A DNA stretch of 64,000 nt from Papilionanthe hookeriana x Papilionanthe teres (GCA_022702705.1 CM040422.1:38773270-38837269), one strand, 5' to 3'; shown: positions 46,546 to 58,500, numbered from the stretch's first letter. Notes: generated by a model from the sequence alone, not told the origin. Made by a program: numbers and translations.

Positions 46546-47030
46546 ATGAGCTTAGAAGACCCCAATGATCGACGTTGGGAATTATACTTCGACGGAGCAT
46601 CATCAGCACAACGAGACGAACAATTGCAAATGATAGTGCCCGGTATGATAGGAATCAGACTAATATTTATAATGCCAGAGCGGGGGATGTTAAGATACTC
46701 TACCATCTGATAGAGCCGTGTACGAAAAATGATGCAGAATATGAAGCCCTTGTAACTGGACTGGAGTTAACCATTCAGATGGGCATAACAGACATCAACA
46801 TCTACGGTAATTCGCAGTTGATCATACAATAGGTCGCAGGACACTACAAAATTTTGAAGCCAAGACTTGAGCAATACTTTCAGTATGCCATGAAGTTGTT
46901 GAAGCAGATTCTGAATGTAACGATCTCCAAGATTCCCAGAAGAAAAAATACTCTCGCAGACGCGCTAGCCCGCTTTGTAAAAGAATTTTCCTACTTACAG
47001 GATGAGTCAGTTGAAATGTCAGTTCAGGGA
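46546..47030 (+). pseudogene. pol-aRNH: E1: second, archaeal-type RNase H (aRNH)
   Basis: WELYFDGASSAQRDE has the catalytic DGAS context intact (near 46590). After frameshifts it continues CTKNDAEYEALVTGLELTIQM, then INIYGNSQLIIQ (catalytic Asp replaced by Asn in the D-S-Q motif), a TAG at ~46830, LKPRLEQYFQYAMKLLKQI, and ISKIPRRKNTLADALARFV, the usual ending. This second RNase H assigns E1 to the Tat branch. Confidence 0.85.
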
Positions 47031-48377
47031 CGACAGGTCCTCTCACTGCTCGACATGGCTGCAATACACCAATCAGGAGGAAAAGAAGAAGAAACAGTTG
47101 CAACAGTGGCTGAAACTACAGAAGATTGGCTTCAACCGCTCGTAGACTACTTGCAAACAGGAAACCTACCGAATGATAAGTTATTAGCCCATAAGATCAA
47201 GAAAAGAACTCTGTCATACGCATTAATAAATAGTACTCTGTACAAAAGGTCTTCCGACCAGAAGTGGCTAAGGTGCCTGAGTGAGTCCGAGGCTCGCGAA
47301 ATTGTTAAAAAAGTGCACTCAGGACTTTTTGGCGCTCATCAGTCGGGTTTGAAGATGAAAATGAAAATTAAAAGATTAGGGTACTACTGGCCCTCAATGA
47401 TGACCGACTGCATGAATGTTGCCAAAAGTTGCACTAGTGCCAAGTGCATGGAGTGGTTCTACATCAACCTCCGAATGTGCTACATCCGACAATTGCGTCG
47501 TGGCTAATTAAATGTTGGGGCACAGATATTGTGGGTCCGATAAAACTACCTTCTTTAAGAGGACTTCGTTTCATCCTTGCAGTGATATATTACTTTTCTA
47601 AATGGACAGAAGCAATACCACTCAAAGAAGTGAAAGCACATCACGTCTACAGTTCTTCAAGAATCAGGTCGTCTACCGTTTCAGGGTAACGCACAGAATT
47701 ATCTCAGATAACGGGTCCGCTTTCAAAAGCATAAAGATCAACAATTTCATCAGAAGACACGGAATAGATTGGCGTTATTCGACGATCTACTACCCAAGAG
47801 CGAACGGCTTGGCTGAGGATTTTAATAAAACTCTCATCCAAATCCTAAAGAAAACCTTAGATGACAACAAGAGAAATTGGCACGAAAGTTATTAAAAACT
47901 TTATGGACCTACAGGAGAACTTTCAGAACTCCTACTCAGTCTACACCATATGCTCTAGTGTACAAGCCCGAGGCTGTCTTGCCTTTGGAGGTTCAGCTTC
48001 CGTCACTCAGAATTGCGGTTGCAAATAAGATCACCACAGATGAGAATGACATGTTAAGACTGGAAGAATTAGAAAACTTGGAAGGGAAACGACTTTCAGC
48101 ACAGCAGAATCTCGAACTATATCAAGCCAAGATGATTCAGGCCCACGACAAACTGGTCCGCCCAAGAACTTTCAGAGTTGGTGAAACAATTCTCGTTCTT
48201 AAAAGACCTATTCTTGCACACCGCAAGATAGGAGGTAAATTCGAACCAACTTGGGAGGGATAGTTTGTAGTCGAGAAATTCGGCTCAGGAGGCTCTTACC
48301 AACTCGTGGATTGCCGTAGAGAGTGAGCAACGCTTCCCATCAATGGACGATATCTAAACAAGTATTACGCGACGTGA
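47031..48377 (+). pseudogene. pol-INT: E1: integrase and end of pol
   Basis: N-terminal zinc domain VHSGLFGAHQSGLKMKMKI...GYYWPSMMTDCMNVAKSC (HH present, CC spacing disturbed by a frameshift near 47440). Core: CWGTDIVGPIKLPS has the first catalytic Asp; ILAVIYYFSKWTEAIPL has lost the usual second-block Asp; IISDNGSAFKS keeps the DNG; YYPRANGLAEDFNKTLIQIL keeps Glu. C-terminal part: YRRTFRTPTQSTPYALVYKPEAVLPLEV, ...LVRPRTFRVGETIL, GGKFEPTWEG and a final PINGRYLNKYYAT with TGA 48375-48377. Several frame changes (47590-47610, 47895) inactivate it. Confidence 0.88.
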
Positions 48378-48450
48378 TGTTTCAAGGAGCACACTTTTCG
48401 CTCGTAGAAGCACTGGCGTGATAATTATGTGCAACTGGGTCCGAACCCAA

Positions 48451-48481
<31 letters not shown>

Positions 48482-48682
48482 TTTAAAGTAAATTCCAAAA
48501 GAAATTTTCTAAAATGAAATTTAAAAAACAAAAATCGAAACTTGTTCCAACTTTAAAAAATCGAATCTTTCCTTCTCCTATTAAACTTACAAAATAAAAT
48601 AAATTGCAATGAATTTGGCATTCTTATTGTTCTCGTTCTTCCTTGGTTTGGCCCCTGATCCCTTCCTTGTTCTCGAAGGAAG
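48378..48682 (+). other. E1: spacer between pol and the AlkB ORF, with (AAT)n
   Basis: Non-coding, AT-rich. It contains a trinucleotide (AAT/ATA) run of about 10 units at 48450-48480. It ends in a pyrimidine-rich stretch (TTCTTATTGTTCTCG, CCTTCCTTGTTCTC) just before the ATG at 48683, which resembles a splice acceptor (polypyrimidine, then AAGGAAG|ATG); splicing is speculative. Confidence 0.5.
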
Positions 48683-50043
48683 ATGTCAAGAGAGAGGCTG
48701 GTTTTTTCTTTTAAAGATGGCGTAAGTCTTGCACTTAACGAAGAAGGTCTGAAAACTGGTGCTGTGATCAAGGTTGACTCTAACTTTGCGCAATTAAAGC
48801 TATAATAGGAAGAGACTGTTTGGACTACTGCAGACCCCAGGGAGTCCCATGGAAAAATAGTGATGAAACTCAGCGAGAAAGTTTAGCATACTAGAAATCA
48901 GAAAAGGAACATCAACGCGATCGACGACCCCAAGATGAAATCAGTGATAACTACCGCAGGAGGGAAGCTTGTCATGTCGTCCCTACCGAAGTCCAGGGGG
49001 AGAGGAGAGCTACTTTGACCCCAACACAAAGGAAAAACAAGAACCGCCATATCCACAAGATGCTAAAGAAATTGACGGAAGAATAGAACAAGGAAGAAAT
49101 TTCGATGACCATAACATCTGCCCCAAGGAGGCCAGTCCTCAGGAGCACCATAGTAGAGGTTGTTCCGGAGAAGGTTACTACAGAGCCCGCACCTGAGACA
49201 GTGATGGTTCCAGGAGAACGTGCTGGCGTGGAGCCATACATCCCTCAGTACGTCACTAGACCCTGACAGTTTCAGATAATTCTAGAGCACGAGTTGGAGA
49301 TGATCCAGAGGGTGCGAAAACAAAATTTTGAGTACTTTCAGAGAATCCGAGAAATATCTGTCAACATCATGGAAGGACTGGAGTTGCATACGGATGTCTT
49401 CTCTCACTACGAGCAGAGTGAGATTATGGACTACGTCGACGAATTGAAGAAACAGGGTCGTGCAGGACGACTATGAAGCAAGACTTACTCCGAGCCTAAG
49501 AAATGGAAACGATGCAAGGGGAGGATTACAATCCAATTCAAATGTTGTTACAACTTTGCTGGTGACAAGAAATGATATCCACCCGGGATACTCCGCTATG
49601 ATGAAGTGGATCCAATGCCAGTTCTGATTAAGAAAATGATAAGGAGGATGGTGGCTTGGTGAGTCTTACCCGCTGATTGCATACCAAACAGCTGCATAAT
49701 CAACATTTATGCAGTAGGAGACTGCATTCCACCTCACGTGGACCATCATGATTTTGTTAGGCCCTTTTGCACCGTCTCCTTCATCAACCAATGCAACATT
49801 ATGTTCGGGACAGAACTCCGGATACTCGGCCCCAGAGAATTTCGAGGGCCAGTAGAGATACCCCTACCGGTATGCTCTGTCCTCGTACTACAAGAAAAAA
49901 GTGTAGATGTGGCAAAGCACTGCATCCAAGGAGTCCCCTATGAGCGGATCTCCATCACCTTCAGAAGGATGTACGAGAGCAAGATTCCAATCTACTTCAA
50001 TCCAGATCCAGAATTAGAGAATTTGCAGCCCTACGAGCTGTAA
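48683..50043 (+). pseudogene. E1: extra 3' ORF, N-terminal module fused to an ALKBH9/10-like Fe(II)/2OG dioxygenase
   Basis: The N-terminal part starts MSRERLVFSFKDGVSLALNE (48683); after stops (48803-48808, 48884) and one frameshift near 48970-49000, a frame holds LTPTQRKNKNR then the dioxygenase. Domain landmarks (frame starting ..49294): IMEGLELHTDVFSHYEQSEI, PKKWKRCKGRITIQFKCCYN, YPPGILRYDEVDPMP, then NIY (49702-49710, 2OG contact), HVD (metal His 49735, Asp 49741), PFCTVSF, distal metal His (49918) and RISITFR (Arg 49945 and 49963). These match plant ALKBH9/ALKBH10, m6A RNA demethylases. Stops at 49084, 49264, 49474, 49573 and 49660; TAA 50041-50043. Full length would be ~450 codons. It lies between pol and 3' LTR on the element strand, with no intron seen. 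Domain identity is strong; function is inferred. Confidence 0.9.
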
Positions 50044-50895
50044 GCTTCATAGTAGTAGCACACCTCTAAAGCACACTTACGTGGGATTCCCCTACAGAAA
50101 GTGGTATAGAAGGTGATGTTATTACCTATGTAGTTTACTTTTTAGACATGGATGAATCTTACAGACAATTTTGTCAGACGACATGTAGATATCAATACGG
50201 TCTGTGTTCAGGTATAAATGGATCTTGTAAAAGTTTTTTTTTAGAAAGATTTCATTAGAAATGTTTTGATGGAATCACCTGAAGTACTTCTGACAATTTT
50301 AGTGGAAACGACTATGTCGTATTTTGCCTTTAATTTTGTGCAATTGACTGCAAGCGTCACTAAATCTGAGTTTGACTCGATTTAAAGAAAAAGTTAAATG
50401 AAGAACATTCTGAATGAAATGATAACAACAAAAATAAAAATTCAAACTTAAAATCCAAATAAAACACGAAACCGAAACTCAAAGCGAATCAACTTAAAAT
50501 CTCAAAATGTAAGCCAAATGAACGAATGAAAACAGAATCAAAATAAAACCTCAAACAAAACTTAAAAATTAGAACAAAATAAAATCACTAAAAAACTAAA
50601 CAAATAATGAAAATGAATTCCCGAATATGAAATCCCCAACCTCTGGCTATTCTCAAATCTTTTTGACTCCCCGCGATTCTTTTCCTCTTTTGAGAAGGTC
50701 GACTGAGTCTACTGAAACAGAACCACAAAATTTTCGATTTGGTTCTGATGGCATGGATTCATATCCTTCGCTAAACAATCAAACTTCGATCAACTCTCTC
50801 GGGATGTGAAACACTTTCATGTCTCATTCCAATCTTCTACTACACTAAATTCTCCACAGAATCTTCAAAACTCAAATCAAACGTGAACTTTTGGG
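50044..50895 (+). other. E1: non-coding spacer after the AlkB ORF
   Basis: No conserved ORF. A T-rich part (50210-50240) is followed by an A-rich part (50390-50610) with repeated AAAACTTAAAA-like phrases. The 60-codon frame at 50627 has no family resemblance. Confidence 0.5.
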
Positions 50896-51000
50896 ATTGG
50901 TACCTAAATTCCAGTTCCCATCCTTCTGGGATTGGTACCTAAACTCCAATTCTTATTTCGAGATCGATACTTAAATTTTGATACTCTTTTCTGAATTTCC
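50896..51000. repeat. First short block of GGTACCTAAATT repeats
   Basis: Three degenerate ~35-bp units (GGTACCTAAATTCCAGTTCCC, GGTACCTAAACTCCAATTC, GATACTTAAATTTTGATACTC) equivalent to one unit of the 101-bp array further on. The block is separated from the main array by the 91-bp array. Confidence 0.7.
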
Positions 51001-51410
51001 GCTAACCTTGCATTTTATCCGAGAAACGTTTCCGCATTATAATTCTTTGAGCTAGGTGTGAGACCAACAAGGCATCCTATTCTTCGAGCTGCTAACCTCA
51101 CATTCTATCTGAGATACTTTCCCGCATTCTAAATCCTCCGACTTGGGTATGAGACAAACAAGACATCCTAACTTCGGTGACCGCCAACCTCACATTCTAT
51201 CTGAGAAACTTTCCAGCATTCTAATCATCCGACTTGGGTATGAGACCAACAAGGCATCCTAACTTCGGTGACCGCCAACCTTGCATTCTATCCGAGAAAC
51301 TTTCCCACATACTAACCCTCTGACTTGGGTATGAGACCAATAAGGCATGCTAACTTCAGTGACCGCAAATCTGGCACTCTTTCTGAGAAATTTTCTCTGC
51401 ACTCCCAAAA
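51001..51410. repeat. Tandem array, ~91-bp monomer, four copies plus a partial
   Basis: Units start GC[TC]AACCT at 51001, 51091, 51183 and 51274, with a decayed fifth at 51365; spacing is 90, 92, 91 and 91 bp. Each contains TCTATCTGAGAAACTTTCC and GACTTGGGTATGAGACCAA. Located between the last ORF and the 3' LTR, where Ogre-type elements are known to carry tandem repeats. Confidence 0.88.
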
Positions 51411-52150
51411 TCTCAGGGTCAGTACCTAAATTCTGATCCCTATCCTGAGGATTTACGTAATGTCCTAAATGGTAGTCATTTTCTCAACTAGATCCAGGTC
51501 GGACATAATGGCCTGAACGGTAGCCCGAGCTGGTATAGTCTTTTCTTGAGGTCAGTACCTAAATTTTGATTGTCATCTTTCTGATATCGATACCTAAATT
51601 TTGATTCTCATTTTGAGGCTGGTACCTAAATTCAAGTTCTCTCCTTCCGAGGTCAGTACCTAAATTCTGACTCTCATCTTTCCGAGATCGATACCTAAAT
51701 TTTGATTCTCATTCCGAGGCTGGTACCTAAATTCCAGTTCTCTCCTTCCGAGATCAGTACCTAAATTCTGACTCTCATCTTTCCGAGATTGATACCTAAA
51801 ATTTCGATTCTCATTCCGAGGCTCGTACCTAAATTCCAGTTCTCTCCTTCCGAGGTCAGTACCTAAATTCTAACTCTCATCTTTACTGAGATCGATACCT
51901 AAATTTTGGTTCTCATTCCGAGGCTAGTACCTAAATTCCAGTTCCCCCTTTCTGAGGTCAGCACCTAAATTCTGACTCTCATCTTTCTGTGATCGATACC
52001 TAAATTTCTATTCTCATTCCGAGGCTAGTACCTGAATTCCAGTTCTCTCCTTTCTGAGATCAGTACATAAATTCTGATTCTCATCCTTTTCGATCGGTAT
52101 CTAAATTCCGATCCTTTCTTCGAGGCTGGTACTTAAATTCCAATCCTCAT
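51411..52150. repeat. Higher-order tandem array, ~101-bp unit made of three ~34-bp subunits
   Basis: The G-type GGTACCTAAATT starts of the 101-bp unit fall at 51621, 51722, 51824, 51926, 52027 and 52128, spacing 101-102 bp. Each unit holds three related subunits, GGTACCTAAATTCCAGTTC, GTACCTAAATTCTGACTC and ATACCTAAATTTTGATTC, joined by TTCCGAGG/GAGATCG links. The trimer therefore was amplified as a unit. 51411-51600 holds more degenerate starts of the same family. Confidence 0.9.
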
Positions 52151-52577
52151 CCCCTTTTGAAATTGGACTATGCTTTTGTCAATTCCAAGTTCCCTTTTGA
52201 TTTTAATCTCAAATAATTTCAATTAAATTACAAAATCCAAAATCAAGTTTCAACCAACTTCGAAATTAATCATAAACCAAACTTTAATCAAACTCCCGAA
52301 TCAATTTAAACGAACCAGAAGATCAAAATCAAATTTTGAAACCTCGATCTTATTCAATTTTGAAGTCAAGCAGCTTGAACTTTACCTCTTCCTCCCCAGC
52401 GAGAGTTCGGGTCAGCTTCGAGATTTATCAGATACTCCCCTGCGGGAACCTCCCCTTTCTCTGTTCTGTTCCAAGTTTGTGAACCTGGAATTTTTGTGTT
52501 GGTCGGTTGATCTCTTCGATCAACGCCAATACGGAGAGTGTGCTCAGTCGGCACATCACACCTATTGGGGGTCCATT
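52151..52577 (+). other. E1: 3' untranslated end with polypurine-tract-like site
   Basis: No ORF on the + strand. The last bases before the LTR are CACCTATTGGGGGTCCATTTT: ATTGGGGG (52563-52570) is the only polypurine-like run close to the LTR start, though interrupted compared with a good PPT. Confidence 0.5.
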
Positions 52578-55500
52578 TTTTGACCTCAATTTTGGTGAAG
52601 TCTTGTCTTTTTCTTAGTGTTTAGGATCTAGCCAAAGGACTTCTCCTTGACTATCCTAAAGGACTAGAATTGGGACCAGCCCTTTAGCAATTCAGCTACT
52701 TCTTGACTCCTCTTGGGACCCCACTTGGATGGTTCCAAACCTCTAAATCACCTTGGAAGATTAAAATGACCAGATGGGCAACCAATAGTGAGTTCCTATA
52801 GGATTGTTTGGACTTAGGGTGACCTTGGGTGACTTGGGCTTCTCTTGCACACACACACACCCCTAAGCCACTTAACCTAAAACATGGACCCTTAACTTCT
52901 ACCATTTATGAAACTCACATTGTTGAACCCAAGCCACTAATCTTTGATTAAGATGGACAAGGTCAATATGTGAAGGATCATAAAGTGGTTACCATTTGGC
53001 TAGACTTGGTCCCAAAGTGGTTAGACTTGGCTAAGTCCATGGCTCATGCTTCCAAAACCTAATTCAACTCCAAATCATTTTTACTCAATCTTGACTCCAC
53101 TAAAGTGATACCATTCTTCCTTATTTGATACCCCAACCATGTTGCCAAATTTCTGGTTTTGACATTGGGTCCCCTAAACTTACCCAAAACTACCTAAATT
53201 GCCCCCATAACCACCAAAATCATCCCAAAAATTCCCAAAAAATTACCTAAAATTCCTAGAAGTCCTAAGAATCATTTTGAAACAATTCCCACCTCTCAAA
53301 TCCATCATAATACCACAATACCCTACAAATAACCTCCAAATACCCTAAATACCCTTTTGGCCCAAAATTCTAAAAATTTCAAAAATTCTAAAAAAATTCT
53401 AGGAAATCCCAAATATTCATATTTCATTTTTTTCAACTACACCATAAGCTAATTTTGACAAAATAACCCACTTTTATCAAAATCCCCAATTTTACCCATC
53501 TTAAACCTAAGTGGACCCAATGTCAAACCAAATAATTCCAATTGTCCTCGATTTTGCCCAAAATAAATTATAAACTTCAATTCAACATCTCCAATACCAA
53601 TATAAACCTAAACTAAGCCCAATTTGATTCACATTTAAGTTTAATTTCAACTTTAAACCAAATCCCCAATTTTAACCTATGATCCAAACCTACCCAAATT
53701 CAACCCAATCCAACTCAATTTCCCCCCAAATCAACTATAAACTCCCCCTAATACATCCCTACACCAAATACAACATCAATTGGTTCTCAATTTGAACCCA
53801 AACCCAACTCAAAATTCATTTGAAATCAAAATCCCTAAATTTTCCCTAAGGGTCTCACCTACACCTAAATCTCCAAATTGAATCTGCTAAACCCAAAATA
53901 TCCACCCAATTTCTATCCTAAACAGTTCCTAACAATCATTTGTGACATTTTGAACCATCAGTTGGCCTTGAATCAAACTCTAGCCAAACCTAAACTCAAC
54001 CTAACCCATGGTTACCAAAATTGACCAATGCTCCAAAATCCTCCAAATTGAAACTCCAAATGAACTTAAATCCACTTCATGTCTTCATAAAAAATCTTCC
54101 TTACAATCATCTACACAATGTTGATTAATCAATTTGATCCAATTCAAACCCAAAATCAAGCTAGCCCAACTCAAACCCAAGTGAACCCATGTGTACACAT
54201 GTTCCAAATTAAATCAAACCAAACCAAATTTGACCAAACCAACCTCTTGGCTGCCAACCCTAGGCCTCCTAAGGTGGGTTTGACTTGACCTAACCCATGC
54301 CCCATGAGCCATGGACCAATGGTCCACCACTTTGTACCAATGGACTAAGCCACATGGCTAAGGCTAAGTCCCATCCTCCAACTCTCCTTAAGCAAGCTCC
54401 TTGCCCTAATTAATTGAGCTAAACTCCTCCTCCACTCCTTCTCAGCCTGCCCAGCTGCCTAACTGTCCTTGCTAGCCACTCCAGCCCCCGGAATAGCCAC
54501 ACCTGAGCAGCCCATGTGTCCTTGAAACCTAAAATTTGGGCTTGGCAGTGGGAAATCCCCTCTTCAGCCGCCTGGCCTGCTCAGCCCTCATCCTAAGCGG
54601 CCTAAACCACTCATTGCCTGACCCTGAGCTACCCTCTACGGCCATAGCTATAAAACTCACACCTTTCGGGCTTGCCAAAGGTGTTGAAAATTTTTTCACT
54701 AATCCCTCCCAATTTGCTCCCAGAGCTCCTTCTAGCCAATAGAACTTGATCCCCACTGTTCTCCAGCCTTGAAACCCACCAGTCGAGCCTAATTTCTCAG
54801 CTGAAAATTAGGCAAGAAACAGAACATCTCCTGAACCTCCACAAAAACCAAATTAAACTCACCCACACCTTCACAACACCAAGAGAAGGAGTTCCCCAGT
54901 GAATGCCCCCTCTCCTAGCCTCCGAGTTGCTCTATCGGTCAGAGCTCGGAATTGAGCTTGGTCGAAGTCACACCTAGGCAACTAACCAAGACCAGAGACT
55001 TCAACTGGAGGCTCCTCTCACACCAACGAATGTGTCGAGCATCTCTGATTAAGGCTTCACCTCTCAGAGCCAAGGTATTGACCTCTCCTTCCTCCCGAGC
55101 TTCCAACGATTCTCCATTTCATTCTGCACAATTTCAATGCATGTTAGCCATATTGATAGCTTCGTCTAGGCTAGACGCGTCGATGGAGACCAACCACGTA
55201 TGATTTGGTTAAGTCTGGAGTGAGACCTAAGGTTTAGAAGATGGACAGCTCTTTGGTTGAACCAGACGGAGATGAGGTCGAAAGGAGCCGTGGAACGGAA
55301 AGCGACTGCCGAGTCAGATGGCGGCGCCGAACGGGATTGCGCCGCGTGTATCCTCGACCCGCCATAGGTTGAGGTGGTGCCGCGTCAGATAAGTAGGAAA
55401 ATAGGGATTTTTTATTTTTTTAAATGCTTGAAGTCTTAAAAATGCATATCTTTGCATAGAAAAATCTTAAAAATAAATTAAAAATACCCTCTTTATCAGT

Positions 55501-58500
55501 GAAAAGAGAAGATTAATGTGGAAAAATAAGTAAGTTATTTTGTTAAGTATTTTATTTTTAATTAATTTAATATTATTCAGAGTGTTTTACTTTTCTATTC
55601 ATGCATACAATTCACCATGGCATGAGTCCATAGGGCTTTTGTAGCCTCTGATCTTAGGAACATTCCCTGAATTTTCCATGGTCAAAAGCTATCTATGTGG
55701 AAAGTTATCTATTTTGCAAGTTTATATTCCTGTTTTTGTATTTTAATTCAAATAATTAGCATCTTGATTAGTAAAATCTAGGAAAAATAGGGAAAGTATC
55801 TCTGGACCAGAGGACCCTAGGAAAATTATGGTTGGACTTAACTCATTTAAATGAACTCTAATTTGGCCAAATTCTTAAAATCAAGATTAAAATAATTTGG
55901 GATAACCACTCATTAAAATAACACAAAATCAATTCTCCACTGATCCTTAGGTCAGAGGAGTCTCACATAAAAATTTTGAAATCAATAAAAAATGATTTAA
56001 TCCACTAAATGAATTATTTAAATCACGTGGACACTTTTAAACTTTAAAAATCCATAAAACCCAAAATGAATTTCAAAAAATCACTAAATTCATTTTGAGA
56101 CTTCTCTGGGATCAGAGGAGTCTAAGAAAATTAAAATTGGAATTTTTCTAAAATTTTCATTTTTAACCCCATTTTGAATATTTTAATAATTAAAAAATAA
56201 TAAAAATCACAAAAGTAATAAAATTCACAAAAATGTCAAATTTGGTCTCCTAATCACTTGGGAACCAACCAAATATTTTTTCTAAGTCCCTAAGAAAAGA
56301 TATTGAATTTTAAAGGCATAATGCAATCTTCAATATTAAAAAATGAATTTTTAACCTTTCTCACTAAAATAATTCTAGAAATTTAAATAAAAAATAGAAA
56401 AATACAAAATTTATTTCTCTGAGTTCATTGACATTAGTGGGACTTAAGTAAAATATAAAATTTAATTTTCAACTTTAATTTTTTTTTATAATATATTAAT
56501 ACTCCAAAACTAAAAATTTTTATAATAAATAAAATAAAATTTAAAAAATCACCAAAATTGGTCCAAGTGGTCCTCTAGTCAGTAGAAATATCCAATAATT
56601 TTCCAAGGGAGAGAAACTTTACCTTTGTCATGTTGTTGAATTTTCATTGAAAATCCTTATTTTTCACTAAAATAAATATATAAATTAAATAAACAATGGA
56701 AAAAACACTTTTTCTTCTCTAATTTCTTAATTGACATGTGAGTGAAGTGACATAAAAATTTTAAGTTCATTTGAGCTCAATTTAATGAGTTATGAAGTAA
56801 CAAGCTTAAGAGGGTATAAAGGTAATTAAGGGATTTTAACCCTAATTAATATTTTAGGCCTATTCAAAGGGAGGGATGAACATTTGATCCTAAATTTTCT
56901 CTTGGATGATTGAAACTTAGGGACTTAAGGGGTAGAAACCCATTGATCAGCTACAACATAGAGCATGAAATATTAACTAATTAAATCATTTAAATTTTGG
57001 AAGAATATTAAAATTTGGATTACTAAAATTAGGGATATGACTTAAGAATATACCAATTCTTTAATTTAAAGTCCCTAAATGGATCAATAGTATTCAAACT
57101 CTTAATTAACTCTAAAGCATAATGATAATTGAAATTAATAATCCTAAATTAAATGAAAAGTTTGAAACATTGAGTGATTTAATCATTAAATTAAAGTAAA
57201 CTTAAAACATTAAAGCTGATTTGAAATCACTTAAGACTTAAAAAATTTGAACACTTTTATTTCATTGCAATTTATTTACCCGCACTGAATTTTCTCTCTT
57301 GCAAAGCTTGCATTTTAAACAAGAATGTCACCCTGTATGAAAACTGAAACCTTATAGGATTGCCACAAAATTGAAACCAAAACTAAATTAAAATTCACAA
57401 CAAGATAAAATTCACCGCCACAACATTCAAAAGATAAAACAACTCAAAATTTAATCACAAACAGAACAACAGAACTACAACTACAACTAAATTAAAATGC
57501 CTCATTGGATGATCAGGAATCCCTCAGATGATGTAACCCACGTGTTGCTAACAAGATTTACCACTGTCTAAATGAAAGTGTGAATCTCATTCAGTTGAGT
57601 TTAGCAAATTCATTTGGACTAAGTGAATCCGATGAAAATAATGGTGTCGGGATGACGGAACCGTGGGATCTTAATCGGTTCTGTTTAATCAACTTTAAGA
57701 TTTATTTTAATTAAGACATTAAGACAACTGAACCTTAAGACTCTTCTAAACCAAAACACTTCTCTCATCTCTTGATTGTCACTTTCGAAAACCAAACGTC
57801 TACAACAACAAGGAGCATGGAGCTCAGTGAATATCATGGCCATCTTCGTCAACAAAACTTGAGTCTACTTCAGCAGAACCTTTCTTAGAAATAAATAACC
57901 AAGCCATAGGATTTCAAGGTAGTTGGCTTAGTGCAACATAAATCCTCAACTTTTTGTTAGGCGTTTGCATAATCATGTTATGTGAATTAAGCCCTAACCG
58001 ATCTTAGGACTCCAAGGTAGTCGTTTCGTAAGTCAAACTTTCACATCTTCGAGGCTATTTGTGTGATTATGCCATACAAGTATAAGTACTAATTAACTAA
58101 TTTGGCAGGATTGAAACATTAAATTAACTCTCAAATTGAAGCCAAATAATTGGATAGTTCGGGAAGTTGCCAAGATTCCTCTTGGATCCTCAGCTTCTCT
58201 TACTTCTCTTCCTTTGAACTCTCAAAATAACTGTTCCACATTTGAGTTATTCCCTATTGAAATTTCCAAAATTTGATTGTTTTAAAACTCTTAACTTTGA
58301 AATTCTTGAGAGCAATACCACTGATCATTATCGAGAATTTTCTTAAGTGGTTCCCGTCACTTAGGATGTAATTAACTATAGGGGTTGCCCTTATAGGGAA
58401 TTTTAAGAACCCAGGCAATATAAACCCTGCTTAATGCATTTATATTAAGCAGGGGAACTTGTCAGCTTATAAAATTGGTTTGCAAACCAAATAGATGTCA

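Noticed and set aside
49290..50043. AlkB segment as an ordinary host ALKBH gene fragment
   Set aside because: It lies on the element strand between pol and the 3' LTR of an element with an exact target duplication, has no introns, and is joined to a module also found before gag. Host origin of the domain is likely, but not as a resident gene.
51001..52150. CRISPR-like regular repeats
   Set aside because: Repeats are contiguous 91- and 101-bp tandem monomers without unique spacers, in a plant retrotransposon.
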